This document shows, one piece after another, positions 37,744-47,714 of a stretch of DNA of 64,000 nucleotides; position 1 is the first letter of the stretch, and each line of letters begins with the position of its first letter. The DNA is from Mesocricetibacter intestinalis. Lineage in GTDB: Bacteria > Pseudomonadota > Gammaproteobacteria > Enterobacterales > Pasteurellaceae. Under the pieces are notes generated by a model. The model searched no databases. It was not told where the DNA came from and worked only from the letters and a program-made list of their open reading frames with translations. The stretch covers positions 246,853 to 310,852 of the forward strand of contig NZ_SNYQ01000003.1 of assembly GCF_004363295.1 (NCBI RefSeq), in the 5' to 3' direction. The position numbers and the translations under genes are program-made.

Positions 37744-38586
37744 ATGTCCGATGCAAAAACCAAACCCCAGCCCAAATACCGTCCTTTTCTAAAATGGGCC
37801 GGTGGGAAATATCGCCTGACGGAAGAAATCAATAGGCTGCTGCCGAAAAGAAAAAGCTGCCTGGTGGAACCTTTCGTCGGCGCCGGCTCGGTCTTTCTCA
37901 ACAGCAACTTTAAACATTATATTCTGGCGGATATTAACCCGGATCTGATTAATCTGTTCAATACCATAAAACAGGATGTCGAAGCTTATATTCAGGCATT
38001 ACGCCCCCTGTTTTTTCACCCGCAGGCCAATAGCGCGGCTTATTATTACGCCCGGCGCGACGAATTTAACCTCAGTTCCGATCCCTTCCTACGTTCGGTT
38101 ATCTTCCTATATTTAAACCGTTTCGGCTTTAACGGTCTGTGCCGTTACAACGGTCGGGAAGAATTTAACGTTCCCTTCGGCGCCTATAAAAAGCATTATT
38201 TCCCCGAACGGGAACTGCGCTACTTCGCCCATAAAGCGCAAAATGCAGATTTTATTTGTGCGGACTTTCACAAAACCTTTGACTTGGCAGAGGAAAATTC
38301 CGTTATCTACTGTGATCCGCCCTATGCTCCGCTACCCCAGAACAGCAATTTTACCCGCTACGCAGGGCAGGATTTTTCTCTGGCCCAGCAGAAAGCCCTG
38401 GCGGATCTGGCGCGGCAAACCGCGCAGGATAGGGGAATTCCCGTGATTCTGTCCAACCATGACACCCCCTTTACCCGCGAGATTTATCAGGCGGCGAAGC
38501 TAAAACGGATCAAGGTGCAGCGCTCCATCAGCCAGTCGGCGCTGCGTCGGATTAAAGTTAACGAATTGATTGCGGTATTTAAGTAA
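37744..38586 (+). CDS. dam: DNA adenine methyltransferase Dam
   Basis: Methylates adenine in GATC; 280 residues (E. coli 278). The SAM motif PFLKWAGGKYRL and LVEPFVGAGSVF are N-terminal, and the catalytic motif DPPYAPL is near residue 195. It acts in mismatch repair strand choice and replication timing. It ends 6 nt from the convergent DUF721 gene. Confidence 0.97.
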   Translation: MSDAKTKPQPKYRPFLKWAGGKYRLTEEINRLLPKRKSCLVEPFVGAGSVFLNSNFKHYILADINPDLINLFNTIKQDVEAYIQALRPLFFHPQANSAAYYYARRDEFNLSSDPFLRSVIFLYLNRFGFNGLCRYNGREEFNVPFGAYKKHYFPERELRYFAHKAQNADFICADFHKTFDLAEENSVIYCDPPYAPLPQNSNFTRYAGQDFSLAQQKALADLARQTAQDRGIPVILSNHDTPFTREIYQAAKLKRIKVQRSISQSALRRIKVNELIAVFK

Positions 38587-38592
38587 CTGCGG

Positions 38593-38919
38593 CTAGCCCC
38601 GGAAATCCGCAGGCTTCCGGCTTAATTCGGGATTCACCCGGAAATCCAGACGACGAATCTCCGGATACTTTTGCTGAATTAACCCTAACAGTTCCGACTG
38701 ACGAAATAACAACCCCTGTCGCACCACCGCATTAGCCACCTCAATATTCAGACGATCGCCCGCCCTATTCGCCGCACGAAAAAGACCAGCAAACCGAGGC
38801 GGGAAAATCTGCTGCAAATGTGAGTTCAGGTTGCTCAGATAGATCCCTTTACGCATTACCTGCGCCAAATCGGAGGTTTGCAGTAATTCTTTGATATTAA
38901 CCACTTTTTGTTTGCGCAT
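38593..38919 (-). CDS. DUF721 (DciA-like) protein
   Basis: Small protein of 108 residues with the DUF721 fold: LAQVMRKGIYLSNLNSHLQQIFP, then LNIEVANAVVRQGLLFRQSELLGLIQQ and the strand IRRLDFRVNP. DUF721 proteins related to DciA help load the replicative helicase in bacteria that lack DnaC, which includes Pasteurellaceae as far as I know. A DciA role is therefore plausible but inferred. It is divergent from secM, as this family gene often is next to secM-secA. Confidence 0.78.
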   Translation of the reverse strand: MRKQKVVNIKELLQTSDLAQVMRKGIYLSNLNSHLQQIFPPRFAGLFRAANRAGDRLNIEVANAVVRQGLLFRQSELLGLIQQKYPEIRRLDFRVNPELSRKPADFRG

Positions 38920-38954
38920 GCACTTGAAATTCTCATTTTAGACTCAATAAATTA

Positions 38955-38983
38955 GCGACATTGTAGCGAAATTTCGTTACAAT
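38955..38983 (+). promoter_or_regulatory. secM promoter containing a 22-bp near-perfect palindrome
   Basis: GCGACA (38955-38960), a 17-bp spacer and TACAAT (38978-38983) form a plausible sigma-70 promoter. The palindrome TTGTAGCGAAA / TTTCGTTACAA (38961-38982, one mismatched pair) fills the spacer and runs into the -10. I do not recognise a matching regulator. Confidence 0.55.
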
Positions 38984-39015
38984 ACGACAGTTTTTTCAAC
39001 AGCAAGCGGATAATA

Positions 39016-39336
39016 ATGATCTTACACAAGGGTAAACAAAATTTCTGGTCGCAATTACTGATTAGTATGATTGCGATCTTTGCTTTACCTCAGGTTCAGG
39101 GCAATCAGCCCGTTCAGACTAATGCCAATTATCAAACCCAGTCCGCTTATCAAATTCAGCGCCAGGCCCTGTTGGCTTCGGCGTCTTCCGTTCAAAAAAC
39201 CATAGTAAGACAGATTCGTCTGTCGGAAAGCAAGCTGATTCCCGCTGCACAGAATAAAACCGAAACCAATTTCAACGGACATCAAATCCGTTTTCATACA
39301 CCTATTCGTGCCGGTCCCTTCATTACGATGCTCTAA
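39016..39336 (+). CDS. secM: Secretion monitor SecM (arrest-peptide regulator of secA)
   Basis: Exported regulatory peptide of 106 residues. A signal peptide ([19 protein letters not shown], about 11-29) targets the nascent chain to the Sec machinery. The C-terminus ends [13 protein letters not shown], with the arrest-type motif H94-T95-P96-I97-R98-A99-G100-P101. E. coli SecM ends its stall sequence with GIRAGP, so the final RAGP is kept while the upstream part is shortened, as known for other Pasteurellaceae SecM. Stalling when secretion is poor would raise translation of secA, 71 nt downstream. The short length and low complexity outside the ends are typical. Confidence 0.88.
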   Translation: MILHKGKQNFWSQLLISMIAIFALPQVQGNQPVQTNANYQTQSAYQIQRQALLASASSVQKTIVRQIRLSESKLIPAAQNKTETNFNGHQIRFHTPIRAGPFITML

Positions 39337-39351
39337 ATCCCGTTAATTCCC

Positions 39352-39373
39352 CCGATCTCCGTACAGAGATCGG
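39352..39373 (+). other. Stem-loop in secM-secA intergenic RNA
   Basis: CCGATCTC (39352-39359) pairs with GAGATCGG (39366-39373) around a 6-nt loop. It lies about 18 nt before the secA ribosome-binding region (AAAGAGAA) and does not include it, unlike the E. coli secA-masking helix. Confidence 0.6.
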
Positions 39374-39407
39374 AATATTCATTATTTATGTAAAGAGAAC
39401 AAATCCA

Positions 39408-42110
39408 ATGTTGAGAAGTATTGCAACTAAAATTTTCGGTAGCCGTAATGACAGAATCTTACGCCGTTTAAATAAGCAAGTTAATAAAATCAATAAATTA
39501 GAAGCGCAATTTGAAGCCTTAAGCGATGAGGAATTAAGCGCTAAAACCGCAGAGTTTAAAGCCCGCTTGGAAAAAGGCGAAACTCTTGAAAGCCTGTTAC
39601 CGGAAGCTTTTGCTACGGTGCGGGAAGCCAGTAAGCGGGTACTGGGTATGCGCCACTTTGATGTCCAGCTTATCGGCGGTATGGTACTTACCAATCGTTG
39701 TATCGCCGAAATGCGTACCGGGGAAGGTAAAACCCTCACCGCGACACTCCCTTGCTATCTGAACGCATTAAGCGGAAAAGGGGTGCATGTGGTTACCGTG
39801 AACGATTATCTGGCCCGCCGTGATGCGGAAACCAATCGCCCGTTATTCGAATTCCTAGGTATGAGTGTGGATGTTAACGTTCCCGGTCTTTCCCATGAAG
39901 AAAAACGCAAGGCCTATCGTGCGGATATCACCTATGCCACCAATAGCGAACTGGGATTCGATTATCTGCGCGATAATCTGGCTCATTCCGCGCAGGAACG
40001 TTTCCAGCGTCCGTTGCATTATGCGCTGGTGGATGAGGTGGACTCCATTCTAATTGACGAAGCCCGTACCCCATTAATTATTTCCGGCCCGGCGGAAGAC
40101 AGTTCGGAGCTTTATATTGCTATTAACAAACTGATTCCGATTCTGGTACAGCAGGATAAGGAAGACTCGGAAGACTATCAGGGCGACGGCGATTTTACTC
40201 TGGATTTAAAAACCAAACAGGCCTATTTAACCGAACGCGGCCAGGAAAAATGTGAGAACTGGCTGATTCAGCAAGGGCTGATGAATGAAGATGAGTCCCT
40301 TTATTCGCCGGCCAAGCTCGCCTTAGTACATCATATTAATTCCGCTTTGCGCGCGCATAAACTGTTTGAGCGCGATGTGGACTATATCGTCAAAGAAGGC
40401 GAAGTTATCATTGTAGACGAACATACCGGACGTACCATGGCAGGGCGCCGCTGGTCGGATGGTCTGCATCAGGCGATTGAAGCGAAGGAAGGAGTAAAAA
40501 TTCAGGGCGAAAACCAAACTGTCGCCTCCATTACCTACCAGAATTATTTCCGTCTGTATGAAAAACTGGCCGGTATGACAGGTACCGCAGATACGGAAGC
40601 TTTCGAGTTTCAACAGATTTACGGTCTGGAAACCGTGGTTATCCCGACTAACCGCCCGATGATAAGGGACGATCGCACCGATGTTATGTTTGAAAATGAA
40701 CAATATAAATTCGATGCAATTATTGAAGATATTAAAGATTGCGTAGCACGCAAACAGCCGGTGCTGGTCGGTACCGTATCCATTGAAAAATCGGAATTGC
40801 TGTCAAACGCACTCAATAAAGCAGGTATCCCGCATAATGTTCTGAATGCGAAATTCCATGCTCAAGAAGCGGAAATCGTTGCTAATGCCGGCTATCCGGG
40901 TATGGTAACCATCGCAACCAACATGGCGGGACGCGGTACGGATATCGTTCTGGGCGGTAACTGGAAAGCGGAAGTGGCAAAACTGGAAGAGCCTACCGAA
41001 GCCCAAATCGAAGCAATCAAAGCGGCGTGGCAGGAACGCCATGATACCGTGATGCAAGCGGGCGGTCTGCATATTATCGGTACCGAACGGCACGAATCCC
41101 GTCGTATAGATAACCAGTTGCGCGGCCGTTCCGGTCGTCAAGGCGATCCGGGCTCCTCCCGTTTTTATTTATCCCTGGACGACGCATTAATGCGTATCTA
41201 TCTGAACGAAGGCAAGCTGAATATGATGCGTAAAGCCTTCAGTCAGCCGGGCGAGGCCATGGAATCCAAGCTGTTGGCGAAAGTTATCGCTTCGGCACAG
41301 GCTAAAGTGGAAGCCCATAACTTCGACGGTCGTAAAAATCTGCTACAGTTTGACGATGTTGCCAATGATCAACGTCATGCCATTTACAGTCAGCGTAACG
41401 AATTACTGGATAACCAGGATATTTCGGACACCATACAGGCTATTCGTCATGATGTTTTCAATACGGTAATAGATCAGTATATTCCACCGCACTCTCTGGA
41501 AGAGCAATGGGATATTCCGGCACTGGAACAGCGCTTAAAACAGGATTTTGCGCTGGATTTACCGCTGGCTCACTGGTTGGAAGAAGATAATCAGCTACAT
41601 GAGGAAACGCTACGCGAGCGCATTATTAATACCGCTATTGAAGAATATCAGGCCAAAGAGGAAATGGTCGGTGCGGAAACCATGCGTAATTTTGAAAAAG
41701 GCGTGATGCTACAAACCCTTGATGAACTCTGGAAAGAACATCTGGCGGCGATGGATCACCTGCGCCAAGGTATCTATCTACGCGGTTACGCACAGAAGGA
41801 TCCGAAACAGGAATATAAGAAAGAATCTTTCCAAATGTTTACGGAAATGCTGGATGCGCTCAAATTAACCGTGATCCGTACCCTTAGCCGTGTTCAGGTG
41901 CGTACTCAGGAAGAAATCGAACAGGCGGAAAAAATGCGCCAGGAAGCGGCGCAGCGCGAAACCGCTAATATGCAGTATCACGGCGGTAGCGACGGCGTTC
42001 AGGGAGAACAAGGAGAAAAGGGACGTAAAATTGGACGTAACGAACCTTGCCCTTGCGGTTCCGGCAAAAAATATAAATATTGTCATGGTGCGGTGCAAAA
42101 ACGCAGCTAA
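39408..42110 (+). CDS. secA: Preprotein translocase ATPase SecA
   Basis: Motor of the Sec export pathway, 900 residues (E. coli 901). The Walker A motif is [14 protein letters not shown] near residue 102. [19 protein letters not shown] is near 209. Motif VI is [12 protein letters not shown] followed by [18 protein letters not shown]. The C-terminal zinc domain [14 protein letters not shown] binds SecB. Expression is probably linked to SecM stalling. Confidence 0.98.
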   Translation: MLRSIATKIFGSRNDRILRRLNKQVNKINKLEAQFEALSDEELSAKTAEFKARLEKGETLESLLPEAFATVREASKRVLGMRHFDVQLIGGMVLTNRCIAEMRTGEGKTLTATLPCYLNALSGKGVHVVTVNDYLARRDAETNRPLFEFLGMSVDVNVPGLSHEEKRKAYRADITYATNSELGFDYLRDNLAHSAQERFQRPLHYALVDEVDSILIDEARTPLIISGPAEDSSELYIAINKLIPILVQQDKEDSEDYQGDGDFTLDLKTKQAYLTERGQEKCENWLIQQGLMNEDESLYSPAKLALVHHINSALRAHKLFERDVDYIVKEGEVIIVDEHTGRTMAGRRWSDGLHQAIEAKEGVKIQGENQTVASITYQNYFRLYEKLAGMTGTADTEAFEFQQIYGLETVVIPTNRPMIRDDRTDVMFENEQYKFDAIIEDIKDCVARKQPVLVGTVSIEKSELLSNALNKAGIPHNVLNAKFHAQEAEIVANAGYPGMVTIATNMAGRGTDIVLGGNWKAEVAKLEEPTEAQIEAIKAAWQERHDTVMQAGGLHIIGTERHESRRIDNQLRGRSGRQGDPGSSRFYLSLDDALMRIYLNEGKLNMMRKAFSQPGEAMESKLLAKVIASAQAKVEAHNFDGRKNLLQFDDVANDQRHAIYSQRNELLDNQDISDTIQAIRHDVFNTVIDQYIPPHSLEEQWDIPALEQRLKQDFALDLPLAHWLEEDNQLHEETLRERIINTAIEEYQAKEEMVGAETMRNFEKGVMLQTLDELWKEHLAAMDHLRQGIYLRGYAQKDPKQEYKKESFQMFTEMLDALKLTVIRTLSRVQVRTQEEIEQAEKMRQEAAQRETANMQYHGGSDGVQGEQGEKGRKIGRNEPCPCGSGKKYKYCHGAVQKRS

Positions 42111-42119
42111 CGGACAAAG

Positions 42120-42156
42120 CGGAAACGGCCAATCTCATAAAAACCGGCCGTTTCCG
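42120..42156 (+). terminator. Stem-loop after secA
   Basis: CGGAAACGGCC (42120-42130) pairs perfectly with GGCCGTTTCCG (42146-42156). No T run follows; an uptake signal core begins at once. It may be a weak terminator or a 3' stabiliser before mutT. Confidence 0.45.
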
Positions 42157-42165
42157 ACCGCACTT
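42157..42165 (-). repeat. DNA uptake signal
   Basis: Perfect reverse core directly after the secA stem-loop. Confidence 0.85.
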
Positions 42166-42189
42166 TCGCTCTATCGGTATCAATGAAAT

Positions 42190-42597
42190 ATGAAGAAAAA
42201 ACTGGTTCAGGTTTCCGCGGCCATAATCCGCAACGAATTCGGTCAAATCTATTTAACCCGACGTCTGGAAGGACAGGATTTTGCCCAGTCTCTTGAATTT
42301 CCGGGTGGTAAGGGCAATGAAGGTGAAACACCGGAGCAAACCTTAGTCCGGGAACTGGAAGAAGAAATCGGTATCCAGGTATTAAGTGCGGTAGTTTTCG
42401 AGCATTTTTTATTTGAATATCCGAGCAAGATTATTCAGTTTCATTTTTATCTGGTGGAAGAATGGATCGGCGAACCCTTCGGGCGTGAGGGTCAGGAAGG
42501 CATTTGGCTGGCGCAAAACGAACTGGACGCCAGTCTGTTTCCGCCGGCCAACGCAAGGTTGATTCAGCGCCTGTTAGCGGAAAGCGAAAACTGCTAA
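42190..42597 (+). CDS. mutT: 8-oxo-dGTP diphosphatase MutT
   Basis: Nudix hydrolase of 135 residues that removes oxidised dGTP from the pool. The Nudix box GGKGNEGETPEQTLVRELEE (then EIG) is at about 39-61. It begins KKKLVQVSAAIIRNEFGQIYLTRR. The secA-mutT order is conserved in many gammaproteobacteria. An uptake signal core is in the gene. Confidence 0.95.
   Translation: MKKKLVQVSAAIIRNEFGQIYLTRRLEGQDFAQSLEFPGGKGNEGETPEQTLVRELEEEIGIQVLSAVVFEHFLFEYPSKIIQFHFYLVEEWIGEPFGREGQEGIWLAQNELDASLFPPANARLIQRLLAESENC
42384..42392 (+). repeat. DNA uptake signal
   Basis: Perfect core inside mutT. Confidence 0.85.
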
Positions 42598-42604
42598 TTC
42601 TCCT

Positions 42605-42613
42605 ACCGCACTT
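42605..42613 (-). repeat. DNA uptake signal
   Basis: Perfect reverse core in the 56-bp gap between convergent mutT and holA. Confidence 0.85.
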
Positions 42614-42653
42614 ATCTCCCTATGCTCCGTTCCAACAGGATAAATTTTAATCC

Positions 42654-43709
42654 TTAGTTCCGGAGCTTTGTTTCGCTTGCGCAAATCTGTACGGAAAGAT
42701 CCGCCAGCCCCTGCCAAATATCCGTATCAAAACTCTGCTTAGCTTGGCGTTCCAGCTCTGCCAGTCGTTGAAAAATCAGATACAAACGCCGATAAGTCAG
42801 ACGCTTGAATAACTCTGTGTACAGCCCACGCCGGCTCTGCCAGATTTTCAACCGATCAAACCCCGCTTTCAATTGTGCCGCCGGCAAAGGCTGATCCAAA
42901 TGAATGGGTTGCTGCGGTTTTGCCAGCTCCAGCAGCATGATTAATTCCCGTTGCAGAGCGCGTAACAGAATGATTGCCTGCACATCTTCCGCCTGTAATC
43001 CGCGTAAAATACGCTCCGCCCGGTTTTCTCGCCCTTGCATCAGCGCATCCACCCACTGATAAGGGGTAAATAATGAGGATTGCTCGACAATAGTTTGTAC
43101 CCGAGCAAAACTCAGCTTCTTGTCCGGATAAAGTAACATTAGCAGTTGCAGCGTTTGTTTCAGCGCAAGTAAGTTATTCTCATAACTGTAGGCCAGTAGC
43201 TGTATCGCTTCCTGTTCAATATGTAGTCCCATTTGCCTGGCTCGGTGGCTTATCCAGCGCGGTAATTGCTCGGCATTCGGTGTCTGGCACTGTACCAAGG
43301 TTAGATTGGGTTCGTATTGTAACGCCGCCTGATGCCAGCCTTGTTTTTCCGTAGTCCGGCTTAATCTGCTCAACTGAAGTACCAGCAGAATATCGGGGTT
43401 GAGCAACTGCATCAGCTGTAGCAGGGAAGACTGTAGGGCGCTGCCGATATTATCGGGCAGATGAAGGAGGATAATCTGACGGCTAAAAAAAAGCCCGCGC
43501 GACTGGCAACGATCGAATAATCCGTTCCAATCGGCGGCGGCTTCCACTTTCATTTCAAATTTTTCATCAAAACCCTGTGCGGCGGCATTCTGCACTATGG
43601 TCGCCAAGCTTTCATCGAGCAACAGGGGATCCTGTCCCGCCAGATAATAAATCCCCTTTATTCCAGCGGCCAGATTAGCGCTCAGTTGCTCGGCAAAAAT
43701 ACGATTCAT
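42654..43709 (-). CDS. holA: DNA polymerase III delta subunit
   Basis: Clamp-loader subunit of 351 residues that opens the beta clamp. The N-terminal domain GIKGIYYLAGQDPLLLDESLATI is typical, as are the SRGLFFSRQIILLHLPDN and LLLVLQLSRLSRTTEKQGW segments. It is the third gene of leuS-lptE-holA, 8 nt after lptE, the conserved order. Confidence 0.94.
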   Translation of the reverse strand: MNRIFAEQLSANLAAGIKGIYYLAGQDPLLLDESLATIVQNAAAQGFDEKFEMKVEAAADWNGLFDRCQSRGLFFSRQIILLHLPDNIGSALQSSLLQLMQLLNPDILLVLQLSRLSRTTEKQGWHQAALQYEPNLTLVQCQTPNAEQLPRWISHRARQMGLHIEQEAIQLLAYSYENNLLALKQTLQLLMLLYPDKKLSFARVQTIVEQSSLFTPYQWVDALMQGRENRAERILRGLQAEDVQAIILLRALQRELIMLLELAKPQQPIHLDQPLPAAQLKAGFDRLKIWQSRRGLYTELFKRLTYRRLYLIFQRLAELERQAKQSFDTDIWQGLADLSVQICASETKLRN

Positions 43710-43717
43710 CGTGCAGA

Positions 43718-44227
43718 TTAGTGTTTTTCAGTATTAATCTGATGCTGTAATGCGACCATTTTACTTATTAGCTGACGAGCCGCCTGCTCACGCATATCAT
43801 TCCAGATAATTTCTTTTTCCGCGGATTTGGCCAGCGCGGCGCGCGAATTATCAAAAAAAGTGCGGTTAACCTTGACATGAATCGGGTAAACCATGGAATT
43901 CGGCAATCTTACCGATGCCTCCACATCCAATATCAGGATTTTTTCCGCTTCGCGCCCCTGCTTAAATACCGAAGCCACTTCGTCATTACTGCTGCTCTTA
44001 TTCAAACGCAGCAAAGGAACATCTGAGGCGGAGTCGACCAGCCTGATATCATTCATCTGCAATTGCTTGCGTAGCGCCCTTGCCATATCACTGTAAGGAT
44101 CGGGGCTTTCGAAAGCCAAGGTTTTTAATGCCGGCGGAATCAGCTGGCCGTTCTGAAACTGAAAGCCGCAGGCACTTAATAGCAGTAAAGTGGTGGTAAT
44201 AACTAAAACTTTTAATTGTTTCAACAT
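43718..44227 (-). CDS. lptE: LPS-assembly lipoprotein LptE
   Basis: Outer-membrane lipoprotein of 169 residues that plugs the LptD barrel for LPS export. The lipobox LLSAC puts the lipidated cysteine at residue 20 when the start is MLKQLKVLVITTT (44227). The longer upstream frame would bury the signal peptide, so I rejected it. The mature part has GFQFQNGQLIPPALKTLAFESPDPYSDMARALRKQL. It lies between leuS and holA. Confidence 0.92.
   Translation of the reverse strand: MLKQLKVLVITTTLLLLSACGFQFQNGQLIPPALKTLAFESPDPYSDMARALRKQLQMNDIRLVDSASDVPLLRLNKSSSNDEVASVFKQGREAEKILILDVEASVRLPNSMVYPIHVKVNRTFFDNSRAALAKSAEKEIIWNDMREQAARQLISKMVALQHQINTEKH
43858..43866 (+). repeat. DNA uptake signal
   Basis: Perfect core inside lptE. 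Confidence 0.85.
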
Positions 44228-44247
44228 AAAAAACCTTCCGAATTCTG

Positions 44248-44256
44248 ACCGCACTT
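44248..44256 (-). repeat. DNA uptake signal
   Basis: Perfect reverse core in the 53-bp gap between leuS and lptE. Confidence 0.85.
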
Positions 44257-44280
44257 TGCACCGATACGGTACTGCCGTCA

Positions 44281-46866
44281 TTATTTTGCCACGAAGTTCA
44301 GCAATTTACCCGGAACATAAATTCCTTTGACAATAGTTAGACCTTCGAGGAATTTCATCACATTAGGATCCGCCAGGGCAGTCTGTTTGATTTCTTGTTC
44401 CGGCATATCTGCCGGTACGGTAATTTTCGCTCTCACCTTACCGTTAACCTGGATGACCAGCAATTTTTCATCATCGATCATTGCTTCAGAATCCGCTTGA
44501 ACCCAAGGGGCGAAATCAATAATATCTTGATTCCCCAATTCCTGCCACAGACGGAAGCAAATATGCGGGGTAATAGGATAAAGCATACGCACAACCGCAC
44601 TCAGCGCTTCCGCCATTACGGCGCGATCCTGAGCCTCTTGCAGTGGGGCGCGAGTCAGCTTATTCATCAGTTCCATAATAGCGGCGATAGCGGTATTGAA
44701 GGTCTGACGACGTCCGATATCATCACTCACTTTAGCAATGGTTTTATGCACGTCGCGACGTAATGCTTTCTGCGCCGGCGACAATGTTGTCGCACATAGA
44801 TTTTCCTGAGCCGGATTTTTCAGATATTCGAATACCAGATTCCATAAACGCCCAAGGAAACGTTTTGCTCCTTCAACGCCGGATTCCTGCCATTCCAATG
44901 TCATTTCCGCCGGGGAAGCGAACATCATAAACAGGCGCACCGTATCGGCACCGTATTTTTCCACCATTTCCTGCGGATCAATCCCGTTATTTTTAGATTT
45001 TGACATTTTAGTCATGCCGGAATGCACCAGCTCATGACCTTCCTCGTCGATCGCCTGCAGGATTCGGCCTTTATCGTCGCGGGTAACCCTAACCTTAGTC
45101 GGAGATACCCAGATTCGTTCGTTGGTCGGGCTGGTATAGTAAAACGCATCTGCCAGTACCATTCCCTGACAGAGCAATTTTTTGGCCGGCTCATCACTGG
45201 CGACTAAGCCTGCATCACGCAATAATTTATGATAAAAACGGAAATACAGCAGGTGCATGGTGGCATGTTCGATACCGCCGATATATTGATCCACCGGCAG
45301 CCAGTAATTGGCTTCCTCCGAGTCCAGCATCCCCTGTTGATACTGCGGACAGGTATAGCGGGCGTAGTACCAGGAAGATTCCATAAAGGTATCGAAGGTA
45401 TCCGTTTCTTTCAAAGCGGGACGTCCCTGATAGCTGGCCTTAGCCCAGTCCGGATCCGCTTTAATCGGACTTTTTACCCCGTCCATATTAACCTCTTCCG
45501 GCAGAATCACCGGTAAATCCTGCAACGGTGCAGGCACCACTTCGCCGTCTTCCAAGGTTAGCATCGGAATAGGTGCTCCCCAGTAGCGCTGACGGGAAAC
45601 CCCCCAGTCGCGTAAGCGATAGTTAACCTGACGTTTACCTACCCCCATGGCTTCAAGTTTATCGGCAATCCCCTTAAAGGCGGCGCTAAAATCCAAACCG
45701 TCAAATTCGGCGGAATTAATCAAGCGTCCGTGTTCCGTAAAAGCCGCAACACTAAGATCCGGGTTTTCTCCCTCAGCAGCAGGAGCTATTACCTGACGGA
45801 TCGGCAAATCATATTTGCAAGCAAACTCAAAATCGCGCTGATCATGGGCCGGTACCGCCATAACGGCACCGGTACCATAATGCATTAATACGAAGTTCGC
45901 CACCCATACCGGAACTTCTTTGCCGGTTAGCGGATGAAGTGCATACAAGCCGGTGGCGATACCACGTTTTTCCATGGTCGCTATATCCGCTTCCGCTACC
46001 TTGGTATTTTTTACTTCATTTATAAATCTTTCCACTTCCGGATTGCTTTTCGCCGCTTGAACGGCAAGAGGATGCGCCGCGGCAATGGCAACATAGCTCA
46101 CCCCGTACAGCGTATCCGGTCTGGTAGTATAAACCGTTAAAGACTGGTCGCTGTCTTTGATTTGGAAGCTGATTTCCACCCCTTCGGAACGGCCGATCCA
46201 GTTTCGCTGCATGGTTTTCACCATATCCGGCCATTCCGGTAATCGATCCAGATCGCATAACAGCTGCTCGGCATAATCGGTAATTTTAATAAACCACTGC
46301 GGAATTTCTTTCTGCTCTACCGGGGTATCGCAACGCCAGCAACAGCCTTCATGTACCTGTTCGTTCGCTAACACGGTTTCATCGTTCGGGCACCAATTTA
46401 CCGTGGAGGTTTTTTTATACACCAGACCTTTTTTATATAATTCGGTAAAAAACCATTGTTCCCATTTATAGTATTCCGGTCGGCAGGTGGTTACTTCCCG
46501 TTCCCAGTCATAACTGAATCCCAGCATTTTTAACTGGTTTTTCATATACTTGATATTTTCATAGGTCCATTCGGCGGGCGCGGTATTATTTTTAATCGCG
46601 GCATTTTCCGCCGGCAAACCGAAGGCATCCCACCCCATCGGCTGCAATACGTTTTTACCCTTCATACGCTGATAACGGGAAACCACGTCGCCTATGGTAT
46701 AGTTACGGACATGCCCCATATGTAATCGACCGGACGGGTAAGGCAGCATTGAAAGGCAGTAATATTTGGGTTTAGCGTTGTCCTTTATCGCTCTGAATAC
46801 TTTATTTTCTTGCCAATATTGTTGCACTTCCGGCTCAATTAAATCGGGACGATATTGTTCTTGCAT
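44281..46866 (-). CDS. leuS: Leucyl-tRNA synthetase
   Basis: Class I synthetase of 861 residues (E. coli 860). The HIGH motif is [10 protein letters not shown] near residue 48, and KMSKS occurs as [10 protein letters not shown] near 620. The CP1 editing domain ([12 protein letters not shown] near 247) is complete. It is first of leuS-lptE-holA. The 138-bp region upstream, shared with the end of the 206-residue gene, shows no attenuator I can define. Confidence 0.97.
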   Translation of the reverse strand: MQEQYRPDLIEPEVQQYWQENKVFRAIKDNAKPKYYCLSMLPYPSGRLHMGHVRNYTIGDVVSRYQRMKGKNVLQPMGWDAFGLPAENAAIKNNTAPAEWTYENIKYMKNQLKMLGFSYDWEREVTTCRPEYYKWEQWFFTELYKKGLVYKKTSTVNWCPNDETVLANEQVHEGCCWRCDTPVEQKEIPQWFIKITDYAEQLLCDLDRLPEWPDMVKTMQRNWIGRSEGVEISFQIKDSDQSLTVYTTRPDTLYGVSYVAIAAAHPLAVQAAKSNPEVERFINEVKNTKVAEADIATMEKRGIATGLYALHPLTGKEVPVWVANFVLMHYGTGAVMAVPAHDQRDFEFACKYDLPIRQVIAPAAEGENPDLSVAAFTEHGRLINSAEFDGLDFSAAFKGIADKLEAMGVGKRQVNYRLRDWGVSRQRYWGAPIPMLTLEDGEVVPAPLQDLPVILPEEVNMDGVKSPIKADPDWAKASYQGRPALKETDTFDTFMESSWYYARYTCPQYQQGMLDSEEANYWLPVDQYIGGIEHATMHLLYFRFYHKLLRDAGLVASDEPAKKLLCQGMVLADAFYYTSPTNERIWVSPTKVRVTRDDKGRILQAIDEEGHELVHSGMTKMSKSKNNGIDPQEMVEKYGADTVRLFMMFASPAEMTLEWQESGVEGAKRFLGRLWNLVFEYLKNPAQENLCATTLSPAQKALRRDVHKTIAKVSDDIGRRQTFNTAIAAIMELMNKLTRAPLQEAQDRAVMAEALSAVVRMLYPITPHICFRLWQELGNQDIIDFAPWVQADSEAMIDDEKLLVIQVNGKVRAKITVPADMPEQEIKQTALADPNVMKFLEGLTIVKGIYVPGKLLNFVAK

Positions 46867-47004
46867 GATGAGTACCTTTTCAATAGGGTCGCACCTTTTA
46901 CCGGAAAGCAGGTTGTTGCATCCGTTCGGGCATTCGGTAAAGGGCGGAAATTATCTTATAAAATGTGTAATAGAATAGCTTAAAAGCGGTGGAAATAACA
47001 GTTT

Positions 47005-47625
47005 TTATTGATGGCAGCAATGGTATAGGGGCAATAGTTTGGTGAAGGTTTCGGCAATAAAGCCCGGAACATCCGTGCGGGTCAGTGCCTCGGCTTCAAT
47101 ACTTTTTCCAATCCGCCAGAAATCCCTTGCGCTAGTCGCTACTAAATCCCCTTTTTGCAGCTGTTCCAGGCGGAGAAAATCCGCATATTCGCTTTCATCA
47201 CAATGACGGATTTCAAAATCTCCGAATTCCTCCCATAAGGCGGGATAATCTGTCCAGCGGTTATATTGTTGCAGGCTGATGCGGGAAGATTCGGCGCGGT
47301 AGCTATGCCAGTTCAATTCCATAAGCAGACGGCGGCGATTTAAAATAACGGATAAAATTGCCGCCGAATCCTGTTGGCTACTATATTTAAAATACGCAAA
47401 AAAATGCGCTCTCAGTTGCCAGCCGTTAGTCCAGCGCTCAATATGTGGGGCGGCAAAAGCGGAATCAAGATATTCTTCGGTTTGTAGTATCACTTGCTTC
47501 CACTCATTCCAGTGGCGCTTATAATCTTGTTTAATTGCCGGAATTAGTTCCGGCGTATATTTTTTCAGTTGCGCAAACTGAAAAAAAGGAAGGTTAAACA
47601 AATAACAGGATTCGGCAGTCAGCAT
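47005..47625 (-). CDS. Conserved-looking hypothetical protein, 206 residues
   Basis: I do not recognise this protein. It has no signal peptide and no membrane helix, is rich in Trp, Tyr and Phe, and looks soluble and largely helical. Notable segments are HWNEWKQVILQTEEYLDSAF, RWTNGWQLRAHFFAYFKYSS, an NRRRLLMELNWHSYRAESS stretch and a C-terminal ATSARDFWRIGKSIEAEALTR. Base and codon use resemble the neighbours, so it looks native. It lies alone between galU and leuS on the same strand, and the ribosome site is weak. Function unknown. Confidence 0.65.
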   Translation of the reverse strand: MLTAESCYLFNLPFFQFAQLKKYTPELIPAIKQDYKRHWNEWKQVILQTEEYLDSAFAAPHIERWTNGWQLRAHFFAYFKYSSQQDSAAILSVILNRRRLLMELNWHSYRAESSRISLQQYNRWTDYPALWEEFGDFEIRHCDESEYADFLRLEQLQKGDLVATSARDFWRIGKSIEAEALTRTDVPGFIAETFTKLLPLYHCCHQ

Positions 47626-47649
47626 AGCAATTTACAAACCCTTAATGTA

Positions 47650-47675
47650 AAAAAAACCTCAGTTTAGGAAACTGA
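47650..47675 (-). terminator. Terminator of galU
   Basis: TCAGTTT (47659-47665) pairs with AAACTGA (47669-47675). On the minus strand the stem is followed by GG and eight T. Confidence 0.78.
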
Positions 47676-47714
47676 ACCGCTCCCAACTAAGGTTTTATAA
47701 TAAAAAACGTCGAA

